Both the position numbers and the translations under genes were made by a program. A stretch of DNA of 64,000 bases, taken from positions 18,660,370 to 18,724,369 of the forward strand of contig NC_045140.1 in NCBI RefSeq assembly GCF_008831285.2, read 5' to 3'. How positions within the stretch are numbered: the first letter of the stretch is position 1; every line of letters begins with the position of its first letter. The notes below the pieces were generated by a model. It ran no database searches. It saw nothing but the letters and a program-made list of their open reading frames with translations, and was not told the origin of the DNA. This stretch comes from Nymphaea colorata (taxonomy: Eukaryota; Streptophyta; Magnoliopsida; Nymphaeales; Nymphaeaceae). Positions 49,621-60,035 of this stretch are shown piece by piece.

Positions 49621-50668
49621 AAGGATTTTATTATGGGAGCCTAACCCCCAAGCCGCCATTGTCCGGATATAAGTCTCTTCGCTTTTAGTCGAGGCGTACT
49701 CACAATGTCCATGAAATGGATATAATGTAAAATTGACAACCCTTACAATTTTCAAACACCCTTATAAAGCAAAAATCATGGCTTTCCATAATTTTTACAA
49801 TTTCTGTTGCTAGGCGAAGGTGACGCCGCGCATCAGTAAACTGCAATGTTGCTAGATTTTTGATGAAATTGTTGCTGTTCAGCGGCGGTATACTCCCGAG
49901 GATTGTCACTCTAGGTGTAAAATTAGCTCGATTTTGATGCACAACACACGTTTAAAAAAAAATACATTTTATTGGTCAAGGAACCGTACATTTCGGAAAA
50001 CCTTTTTTGATCATTCGTCTATCGCCTTCTGCTCAACTGAATCCCATACAAGGTAACAAAGCTTCTGTATGATCAGTTCGTGCTATGGGCCAAAATTCGA
50101 ACTCTAACGTGAAAATTTTCGGGAAGAAAACTGAGGAACTGCGATAAATGGTAAAAATTTTTTCGCCCACCCACATGAGAAAAACAAGTTATCATGCCTT
50201 CTTCGTGTTGCATTTGAGAAAGCATTGAAGATATTCACGATTCGTCGGAATTTCGCTACTTGTTGTGCCTATAGTGATCAATCCGATCATGTGATTTTTT
50301 AGCAAAGTGCGGATTTTTCACCGCCTGTGATGAGTCGGACGAAATTTTTAAAAGCTAGAATTATATCCGCCATTCCACAGGATACTTCCTGCGCATCAGA
50401 CGGGCCCAGGGCTTCTTCATGTTGTGACTCGCCCTCTTCCTGCTCACCTGCAACAGCTGCTCGCAGCAAGGCAGGACGGTAGCAGCACCACCATCGCCTC
50501 ACTCACCACAGCACCATCATTGGCACGAGTCACGGCTACAGGTTCGTGATCTCTCTCTCTCTATCCATTTCTTCTTTCCGATTATTTTGGATGGACTGAA
50601 AGTCACAGATTATTGTCTATGAGTGTTCGATGTTTTTTTTCTAGCAGGTCCTGTTTGTAAGGGTTCTC
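49621..50668. other. Intergenic region, no gene recognised
   Basis: Low coding potential. A short (CT)n lies near 50551-50562. A minus-strand frame at 50299-50502 is less AT-rich, but no domain is recognised in it. Confidence 0.4.
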
Positions 50669-50820
50669 TTGCTTCTCCCTGCCGTTTCATGGTTCCTTTT
50701 CGTTCTGAAGAGCTGTGCAAAATTCCCATCCCTGTTTGATGGCCAGAAGCTCCACGCCGACATCTTCAAGACTGGCTTCCATGATGCTCGCACAGACAAC
50801 CCTTTCGTAAGCAGGTACGC
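50669..50820 (+). pseudogene. Orphan PPR-protein fragment
   Basis: The frame encodes FVLKSCAKFPSLFDGQKLHA followed by DIFKTGFHDARTDNPFVSRY. This matches the repeated pattern of plant PLS-class pentatricopeptide proteins (FVLKAC...GKQLHA...K.GF..D.FV...L). Only about one repeat is present, with no neighbouring repeats in any frame, so it is most likely a gene fragment. It lies about 275 bases upstream of the RP1 start. Confidence 0.5.
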
Positions 50821-51094
50821 ACGCCAATTGCTCGATCAAACTCACAAACGGAGTGCTGAGTGCTTTGCGAAACACTTGTCTCGTTTTTTAACTTTTCATT
50901 TTTCACCTCCCTCGTTTCATCCGTTTCCATTGTTACCACGGAATTTCGTTCTTTTTTCCACGAAGCGCGCTGCGTTTTATTTGTGTTCCTGAATTCGCAA
51001 CAGAATTCTTAGAGACTTCTATAAATCCAACAGCTGTCCTCTTCTCCCTCCTCGAAAACGTCGGCCCGCCCTCGATTCTTCGGATCGCTCGGAA

Positions 51095-53923
51095 ATGATG
51101 GTCTACGCTCGACTGTCCGCCATGGACTTGACGAGCTCGGCCGCCTCGAGCTTCCCTTCGCAACAGAGCCCACTTCTCTTTCCCCTCGCCGGACCCCCGA
51201 AGCTCAGGCTCGTATTGGTCCCTTGCGTCCCTCCTCAGCAAGACGGCCCCAAACCCCCTGACGCCAAGAGGGAGGAGCCTCCGCGCGATTGGAAGTCCAA
51301 AGGCAGCCGCCAGCTGAGCCACTGGTCCCGAGCCCGTGCAATCCGTTACGGCCGGCGTATCCATCGCCCGTCTAGCCCGGCAAATTCCTTCGATACAAAA
51401 TCCCGACTGACGGCGGCGGACGCGACCTCCCCGGAGGCGCTCGCATCACTACTCCTCCAGAGCGACGACGAGGACGAGGCCGATATCACCAATGGTGGGA
51501 AGGCGATCTACATGGTGTCGGACGGGACGGGATGGACAGCGGAGTACACTGTGAACGCGGCGCTTGGGCAGTTCGAACATTGCCTGATCAATCGAGCCTG
51601 CGCCGTCCAGACCCACATCTTCTCTGGGGTAATCCCTTCCTCCCCATTCTTTTTCTCTCTTTTCCTCCTCTTTCCCTTATTAGGCTTCGGCTTTCAAGCG
51701 TTGGATTTTCCTGTGGCCAAGATTCTTCCGTGGCCTTGCGAATCTTCTAACAACAAAAAGTATCTGCAGATTTGGCTTAAAAACTGTTATATCAATCCAA
51801 GTCGATCTTTCTTCGCTACCCAGTGGCTTAAAAGTACTAAATTAGTTGCTACTCGCTTAGCCATATCTTTTTTCACTCATTTTACTCATTTAGTTGCTAC
51901 TCGCTTAACTATTTTTTCACTATCATGTGGTCGAACTAAGTCGAGTTTTTTATGAGTGGAGTTTTTAAAACTCGTACTTGACTCATTTAACATTTTGAGC
52001 ACACATTTGAATTCATGATCCACCTGTTTATAAGCGAGTTGATTTTAAGTCTAATGTTAGCAAGCAAGTTTGAGTCGAGCTTGAACAGGAACTGGCTTGA
52101 CTTGTGTTTCAGCCCTAGTTGGGTTGATTTATTCATGGTTTACACATGTAACTAAGTCATTATTCTACATTTTTATGTTTAAATATCAAGATATATATTA
52201 GCTTTTTTTGCAAACACAGTAGTTAACAAAAACCAGCCCAAGTCATCGAGTTGACCCATGGAGTCATGAATCAATAGTAGATAAATTGAATTCGAGTCAC
52301 TGGGTTTTAAAACAATGGGTTAGCGAGAAACAGTACATGTTAAAATGTGCTACGTCAACAGCCTACATTTCGAATGTGTCTTGTCATGGTAAAATCCTGA
52401 TATATTCATTCGTTAGTGGACTGGGTTCATTCATCTGACGTTTGCTCATGGAAGCTAGTAGTCTGGTCTGGAAGCGGAAAGCGCGGTCCCAAATCTTTGC
52501 TGATGATCTATGCTAAATCGCTCTTTATTCAAATCTCCACCATTTATTAGTGCAGTCCGGTGTTTAGTAAGCATTTTTGAAGTAAATGGTGCGTCCAACC
52601 AGAAGTCTAAATCTGAGCGCTCTCTAGCTTTGGACATCAGCTGTCTTGGATGTAGTTTGTTGCTTTTTTCTTGTTTCAATGGGATGACCAATAAGCTCAG
52701 CGTGGGCTTAGGTGGAGGATGAGGAGCGGCTGCTGGAGGTGATCAAGCAGGCAGCAATGGAAGGGGCGCTGGTGCTGTACACACTGGCTGACCCAAACAT
52801 GGCGGAGTCGGCAAATCAGGCCTGCCAGCTTTGGGGGGTCCAATGCGCCAACATACTGGCACCGACGACCGCAGCCATCGCCACCCACCTTGGCGTCAAC
52901 CCGTCGGGCATTCCGCGCGGCAAGGCCCCACTCACCAAGGAATACTTCCGCCGGATCGACGCCATTGAGTTCACCATGAAGCATGACGATGGGGCGCTGC
53001 CGCAGAACCTTCACCGGGCCGACATAGTCCTGGTCGGCGTGTCCCGGACAGGCAAGACCCCGCTGTCCATATACCTGGCCCAAAAGGGCTACAAAGTCTC
53101 GAACGTGCCGGTTGTCATGGGCGTGCCCCTGCCGCCGTATCTCTTCGAGGTCGACCAGGACAAGATCTTCGGGTTGACGATTAATCCGGTCGTCCTCCAA
53201 GCGATTCGGAAGGCGAGGGTGAAGACCCTCGGGTTCTCCGGCAACAGCTCGACCAACTACTCACGGATGGACCATGTCAAGGAGGAGTTGGAGCACTGTA
53301 GCCGCATCTTCGCTCAGAACCCCCGGTGGCCGGTCATTGGTGCGTTTCTTCCTCCATCCCTCTTCTCTCCATCCCACTTTTGCAATTAATTTCCATTTTG
53401 TCGGCTTTCTACAAAAACGTATCCTTTTGTTCGTCGTCTTGCCTTCTAACTTGTTCGTGTTTGCGATCGTCGCGGACTTGTGTGGGGGCAGATTTAGCAT
53501 GGTGTCCTTTCACCGGGTGTTGGTTTTAGTAAGCTGTTGTCTGAACATCCTCATTGGAGCTTCATGTTGCACAATATAGGGGGACTATATTGGGAGTACC
53601 TAAGAACATTATCTTGTTTTGGGCGTCACCCTAGAAACATGACGATCTTAGATATTGTACATCATGTCAGAGCCGGTTGTTCGCCGGAAAACCAATTTTC
53701 CAGCTCTAAGTGAGCGAATTCCCATATTCCTAGAACCACCATGATGAAAAGACGCTGTTATACCTTATATTATGCAGCTTTAACTTACAACAATGTGTTA
53801 ATCATCTCGTCTGGTGCAGAGGTGACCGGGAAAGCAATAGAGGAAACCGCCGCCGTGGTGGTGAGGACCTACCATGACCGGAAACAGAAACATTGGATAC
53901 CAAGGATCTCAAAGCGTTACTAG
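51095..53923 (+). CDS. RP1: Chloroplast PPDK regulatory protein (bifunctional kinase/phosphorylase)
   Basis: Complete gene, 3 exons: 51095-51628, 52712-53339 and 53820-53923; 422 codons, 421 aa. The enzyme switches pyruvate, phosphate dikinase off in the dark by ADP-dependent phosphorylation of a Thr and on in the light by Pi-dependent dephosphorylation, in the chloroplast stroma. The N-terminus is Ser/Ala/Pro-rich without conservation, as expected of a transit peptide. The DUF299/PEP synthase regulatory domain starts at [17 protein letters not shown]. It contains the P-loop [11 protein letters not shown] (287-294 for the loop), [12 protein letters not shown] and the C-terminal [15 protein letters not shown]...PRISKRY. 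Two starts are possible: 51095 (MMVYARL) or 51122, where GCCATGG gives better context and 412 aa. Exons are strongly GC-rich while introns are AT-rich. The catalytic core shows no defect. Confidence 0.96.
51842..51907. repeat. 18-bp direct repeat in RP1 intron 1
   Basis: TTAGTTGCTACTCGCTTA occurs at 51842-51859 and 51890-51907. Further on, sequence near 52060-52120 (GAGTCGAGCTTGAACAGG, then CTTGTGTTTCAGCCCTA) resembles one end of a plant hAT derivative read in reverse; no partner end was found. Confidence 0.7.
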
Positions 53924-56900
53924 CATGTGAAACATAGAAGTGGTATCAAGAATAGTTTTCTCTCGCCCACTTGATGTGAATAATCCTTTCTCTGATCCAC
54001 TTGACCTAAACAATCGCGGTCGCCTACTTGTTGATTAGTTTCTGTTAAATTCTCACGCTACACCCAGATCCCAGTGGGTTCCTATTTCACACAATGCAAC
54101 CATGTACAGATTACATCCGGAGGATGGCATTCTTATAGTGTTATAAACGAAGTGCATTTGAATTCCGTGAACCTTTGATAGTTCAACCATCGATGTCTTG
54201 ATTTTGTAGTCGTCACGGATGCGGACGAATATTTGGCTGCTATGCATTGAAACCGTATGGACATACGAAGAGAAGACATTTGTTTTAGCGCCCATGAAGT
54301 CATGTAAGCAAATCGGTCATAGGCACAGACAACACTTCCTTTACATGGCATGTGGTTGATAATGTTCATTCTTCGTGCTATTGGGAGGCTCGACGCACCT
54401 TCAGTACCGTCCATTGTCAAGACTAACTACCTCCAAATATACCAAAAAGCATCTGCTCTTGCATCTATCCTGACCGATCCATTCTATTTTTTTTTCTCCT
54501 TTTGTATCATTGATCTTCATCAAACAACTTTGCAAATCAAGCTTAAAATTTTGAACCGGTTCGCTGTCCGTTCTGGTACTTTTAATCTTAGATTGATTTC
54601 ACATCAAACACCATAGCGACTACATTTTTGGCGCCTTGTCTGTTCATAGCGCTTCATTTGGGCAACAGAAATTAAGAAAAGGTGTTTCTCTCCCAATGCA
54701 AAACGCTGGCTGGCAGATCCTTGTTCTGGTTTTTTGGGTGAGTGAATTTGTCGATTCATCACAAAATGCAATCAAGCATGCTCTTGGGATGTCGATTTTC
54801 CAAATTCCAGTCACAATGAGGACAGGGGCCACTCAGTGTCGCTCACACTTACTGCGTAGAACTCCATGTTTCAAACAGGATTCCTCCTGGTCTTGACCTT
54901 CTGTTGTTACTATTCATATTTATGGAGGCCAATGGAGCTGTTAACAGGCTGAAAGCCTTGTATCTAACTTAAACACAACATTGAAGTTAAACTGCCAAAT
55001 GAACGCACTCACTAGCTATCTGGAGGATATAGGTCCTGAAATGAGCAGAACATATGATCTGCCAAATCACATCCGAAAAAGATGTACCAACTCCACCGTC
55101 CATTCCTCGGTGACCCATGGATTTGTTGAAATTATATGAGAAAACCCACTAAAGATAATGTCAATGATTACTGGAAATTGGATATGTAATTCAGCATTTA
55201 AGATTCATCATTTCAAAAAGAAAAGTGCCCCTCTTCATTGCTGCACCATAACTTCTAAAGTGACTGTAAGTAGTAGCAGATCTAACCAAACTGGCTACAA
55301 ATTGGACACAGTAAATCAAATGTTGCCGAGAGTTTTAGTTGATCTGGACAAAATTTTTGCTTCATATTCAGGAAAACTTTTGGTTACTGAAAAATATATA
55401 TACTAGTGAGAGGCTTCTGCCGAAACTGTTGTATAGAGATACTAGGTTAATATCATTATTAAGATTGGTTCAAATGTATATAGTTTATCTTACATTTGGT
55501 TACCCAACTACTGCTGGTGGAGATCAAGTGGTAAGACTGAGCTGATCGCCCTTCCTCATGCACAGATCATGCTCATTGTAGAGAGAATTCTATTTTTTCT
55601 TGTTTTATTATGCTATTCATCACGCACAGCTCATGCTTAACCTGACTTGCTCCAGCTAAGTCCTTAGAAAGCTGGACCCTGAGATGCCTTTTCAGAAAGC
55701 ACATAGACCTGGATATTTTCATTTTCTTTAGCTACTTAACAGTATTGACTATCAGAACTTCATTTCTCAGGTTACCAATTGAGAAGTCCACATTGTGAAT
55801 TAGAGAAAATGAATTCGGATCAGAATGTTGTTGAATAGGTCGGGGAAGTATTGATACTGCAGTATGGTTTCATGTGGCATTCGAGGCCAAAAATCATCCG
55901 TGAGTTTCCCTAAGAAGAGATGGTGACGGATGGGGAGAGAACAAAGAAAAGCAGCATGTAAGACCAAGTTACCACGTCATCTTCGTTGCCCTTAGAAACA
56001 GTAGGAAATACCTCAAGGCTTGTTAGACTGAAACAGGTCTGAGATTATAATGTCAGTCTTACCAAAGGCTTCCCATTAATTAAATGATGCGTGGAGGTTT
56101 GTGAATCATGTTGTGAGATGGGACGCGGACGTCGACACGTGCATGGACCAAAGGGTCAAGGTATGTATCGTAGTCTATGAGCTTTACTCTTATGTCTCAA
56201 GAATCTGCCCCAAATATGAAACATTTATTCTATAGACAGATTTATGGAACATTCACATATGGTTCATGCTGCCAAATGACCCATGTAGGATAGGCGGAGT
56301 TTGTTTCATGGTGGTGAAACTTATTAGTTAGGGATGTGGGTGCGCTTTCTGTGTTTGTGCATGTACATGTGTAAGGAGAGTGATTCCACTAATAATACTA
56401 GAATGTAATATTGCATCAAAAGCTTTTGATAATTGGTTCAAAGCCTTCTTATTGTTTTCCTTTGTGGGACTTATATGTACAAAGTATTCCTGTTGCCAAA
56501 CAAGCCCATAAGGTTGGAAGTGCGCGATTTGGTTTGAGGGGTTCGCCATTTTTCTTTGTACCAGATCATTCTGACTTGACATACATATAGATGTGCCGGA
56601 TCCAACTAGTTCTCAATCTTGTTGCACTAAATTAAGGATAGAATTGAACTACAAAATTTGAAAACTTGGAATAATCTCATTCTTTTTTTCATGCCCTGAA
56701 CAATATGCCCGGCAGACATTTGGACATGTCAATTTTGTCGATATAGCAGAATCCATGGACGACCTGATTTGCACTAGGATTTGAGATTCATGTTCCACTC
56801 TATCTGCACACTCAACACGCTAGAGGACGAGACCCAGTGACGTCTACTTCAAGATGACCTGAGTACTGGCTCCTCTGAGATTGCCGGGTTGATTTTACCG

Positions 56901-57248
56901 GAGAGTCCAACTATATATGGACAGTAGCTCTCAATTGTCCATGGCGATTAGTTGTCTCCTTGTTCTACATGAAAATTAAAATTATTGATGATGGGTAGTA
57001 GTAAATCTGAAAGTTTGTTCTAATGACAAAGAGAGTTGGCCAAAGTCCATCTGTCTTTTATCATCTACGCAGAAATCACATGAGCTTCAATCATCTAACG
57101 TGCGTATACAACAGCCGCTGCTTTCACCGCTATAGTTATTGCTCGATCGATGCTACTGCCTAATTGCATAAGGATATATCATTTCTTTTGAAATCTGGCC
57201 ATCTTTACCCTATCCTTTTCAATCACATTTTGAAAAGGACATGTACGG
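53924..57248. other. Intergenic region, no gene recognised
   Basis: Downstream of RP1. Several frames of 60-95 codons exist on both strands (such as 54053-54420 minus and 54636-54896 plus), but none has a domain I recognise or a plausible exon chain. Confidence 0.4.
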
Positions 57249-57892
57249 ATCAGATTCGATAAGAACATAAACTATACTTGCATAAGGACATAAACTATAC
57301 TTGGTCCATTCCATAGTCACAAGTGTCATGTACGGATTTAAACGGCAAGGTTTTCTTAGGTAAATTTCAAATAATTAGTACGGCAAAGTTATTTTTTGGG
57401 GAAAATTTGAAAAAAAATCTTGGTAAATTTCAAAAAAGTTGAAAAAAAATAATGTGGGGATAGAAATGCAATAACAGAAAATGCAAAATAAATGCCAAAC
57501 CATTGAAAACAAGAAGTGTTTTCTTGCCTTTCTGCAGTTTTTTTTGGTTTTGCAGTCTTTTTCTAGAAAGACGAAGTTTTTTGTAATTTTATACGACTGA
57601 CATATTTTTAAATATAAACATGGTTTTTTTTTTTTTTTTTGTCTGGAAAAACACATTTTCCGTGACTGTGGTACTCTTGAGGAGGTAATGAGAAAATTTG
57701 TCACCATGACAGCCTTTACCAATTTACTCTTGCTGAAGATTTACTGACAGTACTGTAGCAATAATTTCTTGCGGTACAAAAAAAAGTGTTCCTCACGGTC
57801 AACTAAAAGATTCCATGCGGGCATAGACAAGACTGAAAAGCAAGCACAAGGGTGAAAATTTGTTTCCAATATGCATCAGATTCGATAAGAAC
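57249..57892. repeat. 18-bp perfect direct repeat flanking about 610 bp
   Basis: ATCAGATTCGATAAGAAC occurs at 57249-57266 and 57875-57892. The DNA between is AT-rich and contains a pure T run near 57625-57640 and a 20-base tandem repeat (57261-57303). The pair could be a target-site duplication of a retroposed insert, but no poly-A tail directly abuts either copy. Confidence 0.6.
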
Positions 57893-58679
57893 TTTTGAGA
57901 GAACCGAGGCAAATAGTTCACAGAGCAGAAGCTTTGAGATTGTGGAAAGAGAAAAGAAATCTACAGAAAATAGGAAAAGGGAAGCATCTCCCTAGATAGC
58001 ATAGATTTTGGATGAACGACAAACGAATACGTCGATAACGGCCAACAATTTTTGACTGGTGACGTAGCCTGCCCCAAATGAATTTGTAGTTGCCCGACGT
58101 GAAGAACTTGTTTTCTGTCCAGGCTGTGCTCACGAGGAGCAGCAAATTGTGACTTTCACTTTTATTGGCATCTCTGTCTCTCTCTCTCTCGCGCGCTCTC
58201 TCTCAGTTCTCTTTCAGATGGAACATGAAGGAGACGAAGTTTTGAATCGAATTGGGTAGAAGAAGTATTGAATTGCTCGATGAGTAACTCTGATACCAGA
58301 GGCTTGGATTGAAGAATACAATCTTTGGCTTTCTCATGATTTGGCTATAAAGAGAATGTTCAACTTGTTAATTAAGATCAGCGGTCCAAACAAAGAAGGT
58401 GTACTTAATTCAGCTTTGTTCTGCTCTCAGTAACAGGAATGTGAATCTCATTAGCGTAAAACGAGTAAAAATTAATAGCAGACCCAGTTTTCCTTCCCTT
58501 TAGTTTTTGTCTCTCTTTCTCTATCTATTTAAATGATAGGTAGCCCAATCGACCGGGTTGGGTGGTGTGTAGTAACCACATCTTTAGTTTAAATATCAAA
58601 GGGTCTTATATTACTAGTGAATTTTGGAATTAGGGTGTCACTGTGGAGGTAAAGTGGATCGGTTCTTATGCCTCCTTTC

Positions 58680-58758
<79 letters not shown>

Positions 58759-59824
58759 ATATACACACGTTGTTTGGTACCTTTGGTTAACAGAGAATTT
58801 ATGTTTTCCAAAAATTTTAGTAGGGGAGGGGGCATCAGCGTTTCTTGAAAATTTAAAGGAAGCGAAAGGCCATTCTTGAAAATTTTACAGATAAAAATTG
58901 AACCTTCAAAACCGTGGGCGCCCCATGATCCTCATTAGCCCGGTCGCTATTCGCTGGAAGGATAGTGTACACATTTTCGAATGGAGCTGCTTGAATTACG
59001 ATCTAGTAAGGTTTATATCTGAAGTATCTAACTTTTTTTACCTTGGTAAATCACAATTGATCTCAGGTCCTTGAGCTTAGGCTACTCATTACATGGAGCC
59101 TAGTTTGGCTAACAATATATACAAACTTTATTTATCCCCTCTGTTGAACTACTTGCAATATTCACGGGTCGAGGACCAAATTCTCTCTCTCTTCTTTTAT
59201 TTTGTTTTTTAGTTTTTATATTTTGTTTTTAGGGTTTGTTTTTGTATTTAGGAGACTTATTAACCCAAAATCCCAAAATTTTGTTATGCATTTCCATTTT
59301 ATCGGCTCTCTCTTTCTCTCTCTTTTACTATTGCTATATAGTATGGCAAATCAAATCGGAATCACATCTAGCACTTAGGTGCGTGCTCAAGCAAAGAAAT
59401 GCTAGAGTACCCTAACGAAGTAGTTTGAGACTTTGAGTACTCTCTTCTTGAAAAAAAAAACACAAAAGCATTTGGGTCAGTAATGGAGTAGGCTTCATAG
59501 TTGCGTACAGTCTCCTAAAGTTTATCTATTTTCGCATTAGATTGTCTCCAACCATTTGCTTATTTATATATTGAGGCCCCTGCATTCATTTGTTTACTGC
59601 TCTTCAAAGTTCAAACAATCGTTACATATTTGAAAGACCTAAGTTTTTTTGGATTAATGCCCTTCAGTTAAAAATTTATGTCTCGGCCACCGATTTGTGT
59701 GGGTTGTAATACCTAGTAGGAACTAGATGCCCATTTTAGTGTTTTTGTAAGAAGATAGTATTGAAATTATTGATTAGCAACCAGACTGGTGTATCCCTCT
59801 ACTATATAAGACAAGGGTAACATG
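57893..59824. other. Intergenic region with microsatellite, no gene recognised
   Basis: It contains a compound (CT)n(TA)n microsatellite at 58683-58762 and a (CT)n tract at about 58176-58205. A minus-strand frame at 58145-57918 has no ATG start and no recognised domain. Confidence 0.45.
58683..58762. repeat. Compound (CT)n(TA)n microsatellite
   Basis: (TC/CT)n of about 28 bases runs into about 50 bases of TA repeat, interrupted once by a missing base, then a short CA run. Same design as the tract at 43559-43658. Confidence 0.95.
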
Positions 59825-59832
59825 CTCACATG

Positions 59833-60027
59833 CAGGGGCGGAGGGAGGGGGGTGCCGGCTGGGCCATGGTCCAGGTAAGCGCAGGAAAAAAAAAATTATA
59901 TTGAAAAAATCAATTTTTTTTAGTTTGGCCTGACCCGTCGCTCCTCTTGACTCGACCTGTCGCTTCTCTTGGCCCGACCCGTGGATCGTTTGACTCGCCC
60001 CTGAAAAAAATCCTGACTCCGCCCCTG
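59833..60027. mobile_element. Intact hAT-type MITE, 195 bp
   Basis: The terminal inverted repeat CAGGGGCGGAG is perfect over 11 bases at both ends. It is flanked by the perfect 8-bp direct repeat CTCACATG (59825-59832 and 60028-60035). An 8-bp target duplication and a CAGGGGC-type terminus are diagnostic of hAT transposons. The element is non-coding, with A/T runs on the left and pyrimidine-rich GACCCGTCGC-like repeats on the right. Confidence 0.92.
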
Positions 60028-60035
60028 CTCACATG

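Noticed and set aside
50933..51364. 143-codon minus-strand frame
   Set aside because: It is the antisense shadow of the GC-rich RP1 exon 1 and its leader.
52060..52120. Possible hAT end in RP1 intron 1 (CAGCCCTA-type terminus)
   Set aside because: No opposite end or target duplication was found, so it was not listed as an element.
54053..54896. Possible retroelement coding remnants downstream of RP1
   Set aside because: I could not match any integrase, protease or reverse-transcriptase motif in the frames.
57918..58145. Minus-strand frame with LLLLVSTAW start resembling a signal peptide
   Set aside because: It has no ATG (the start is TTG), no recognised mature domain and no splice partner, so it is probably chance.
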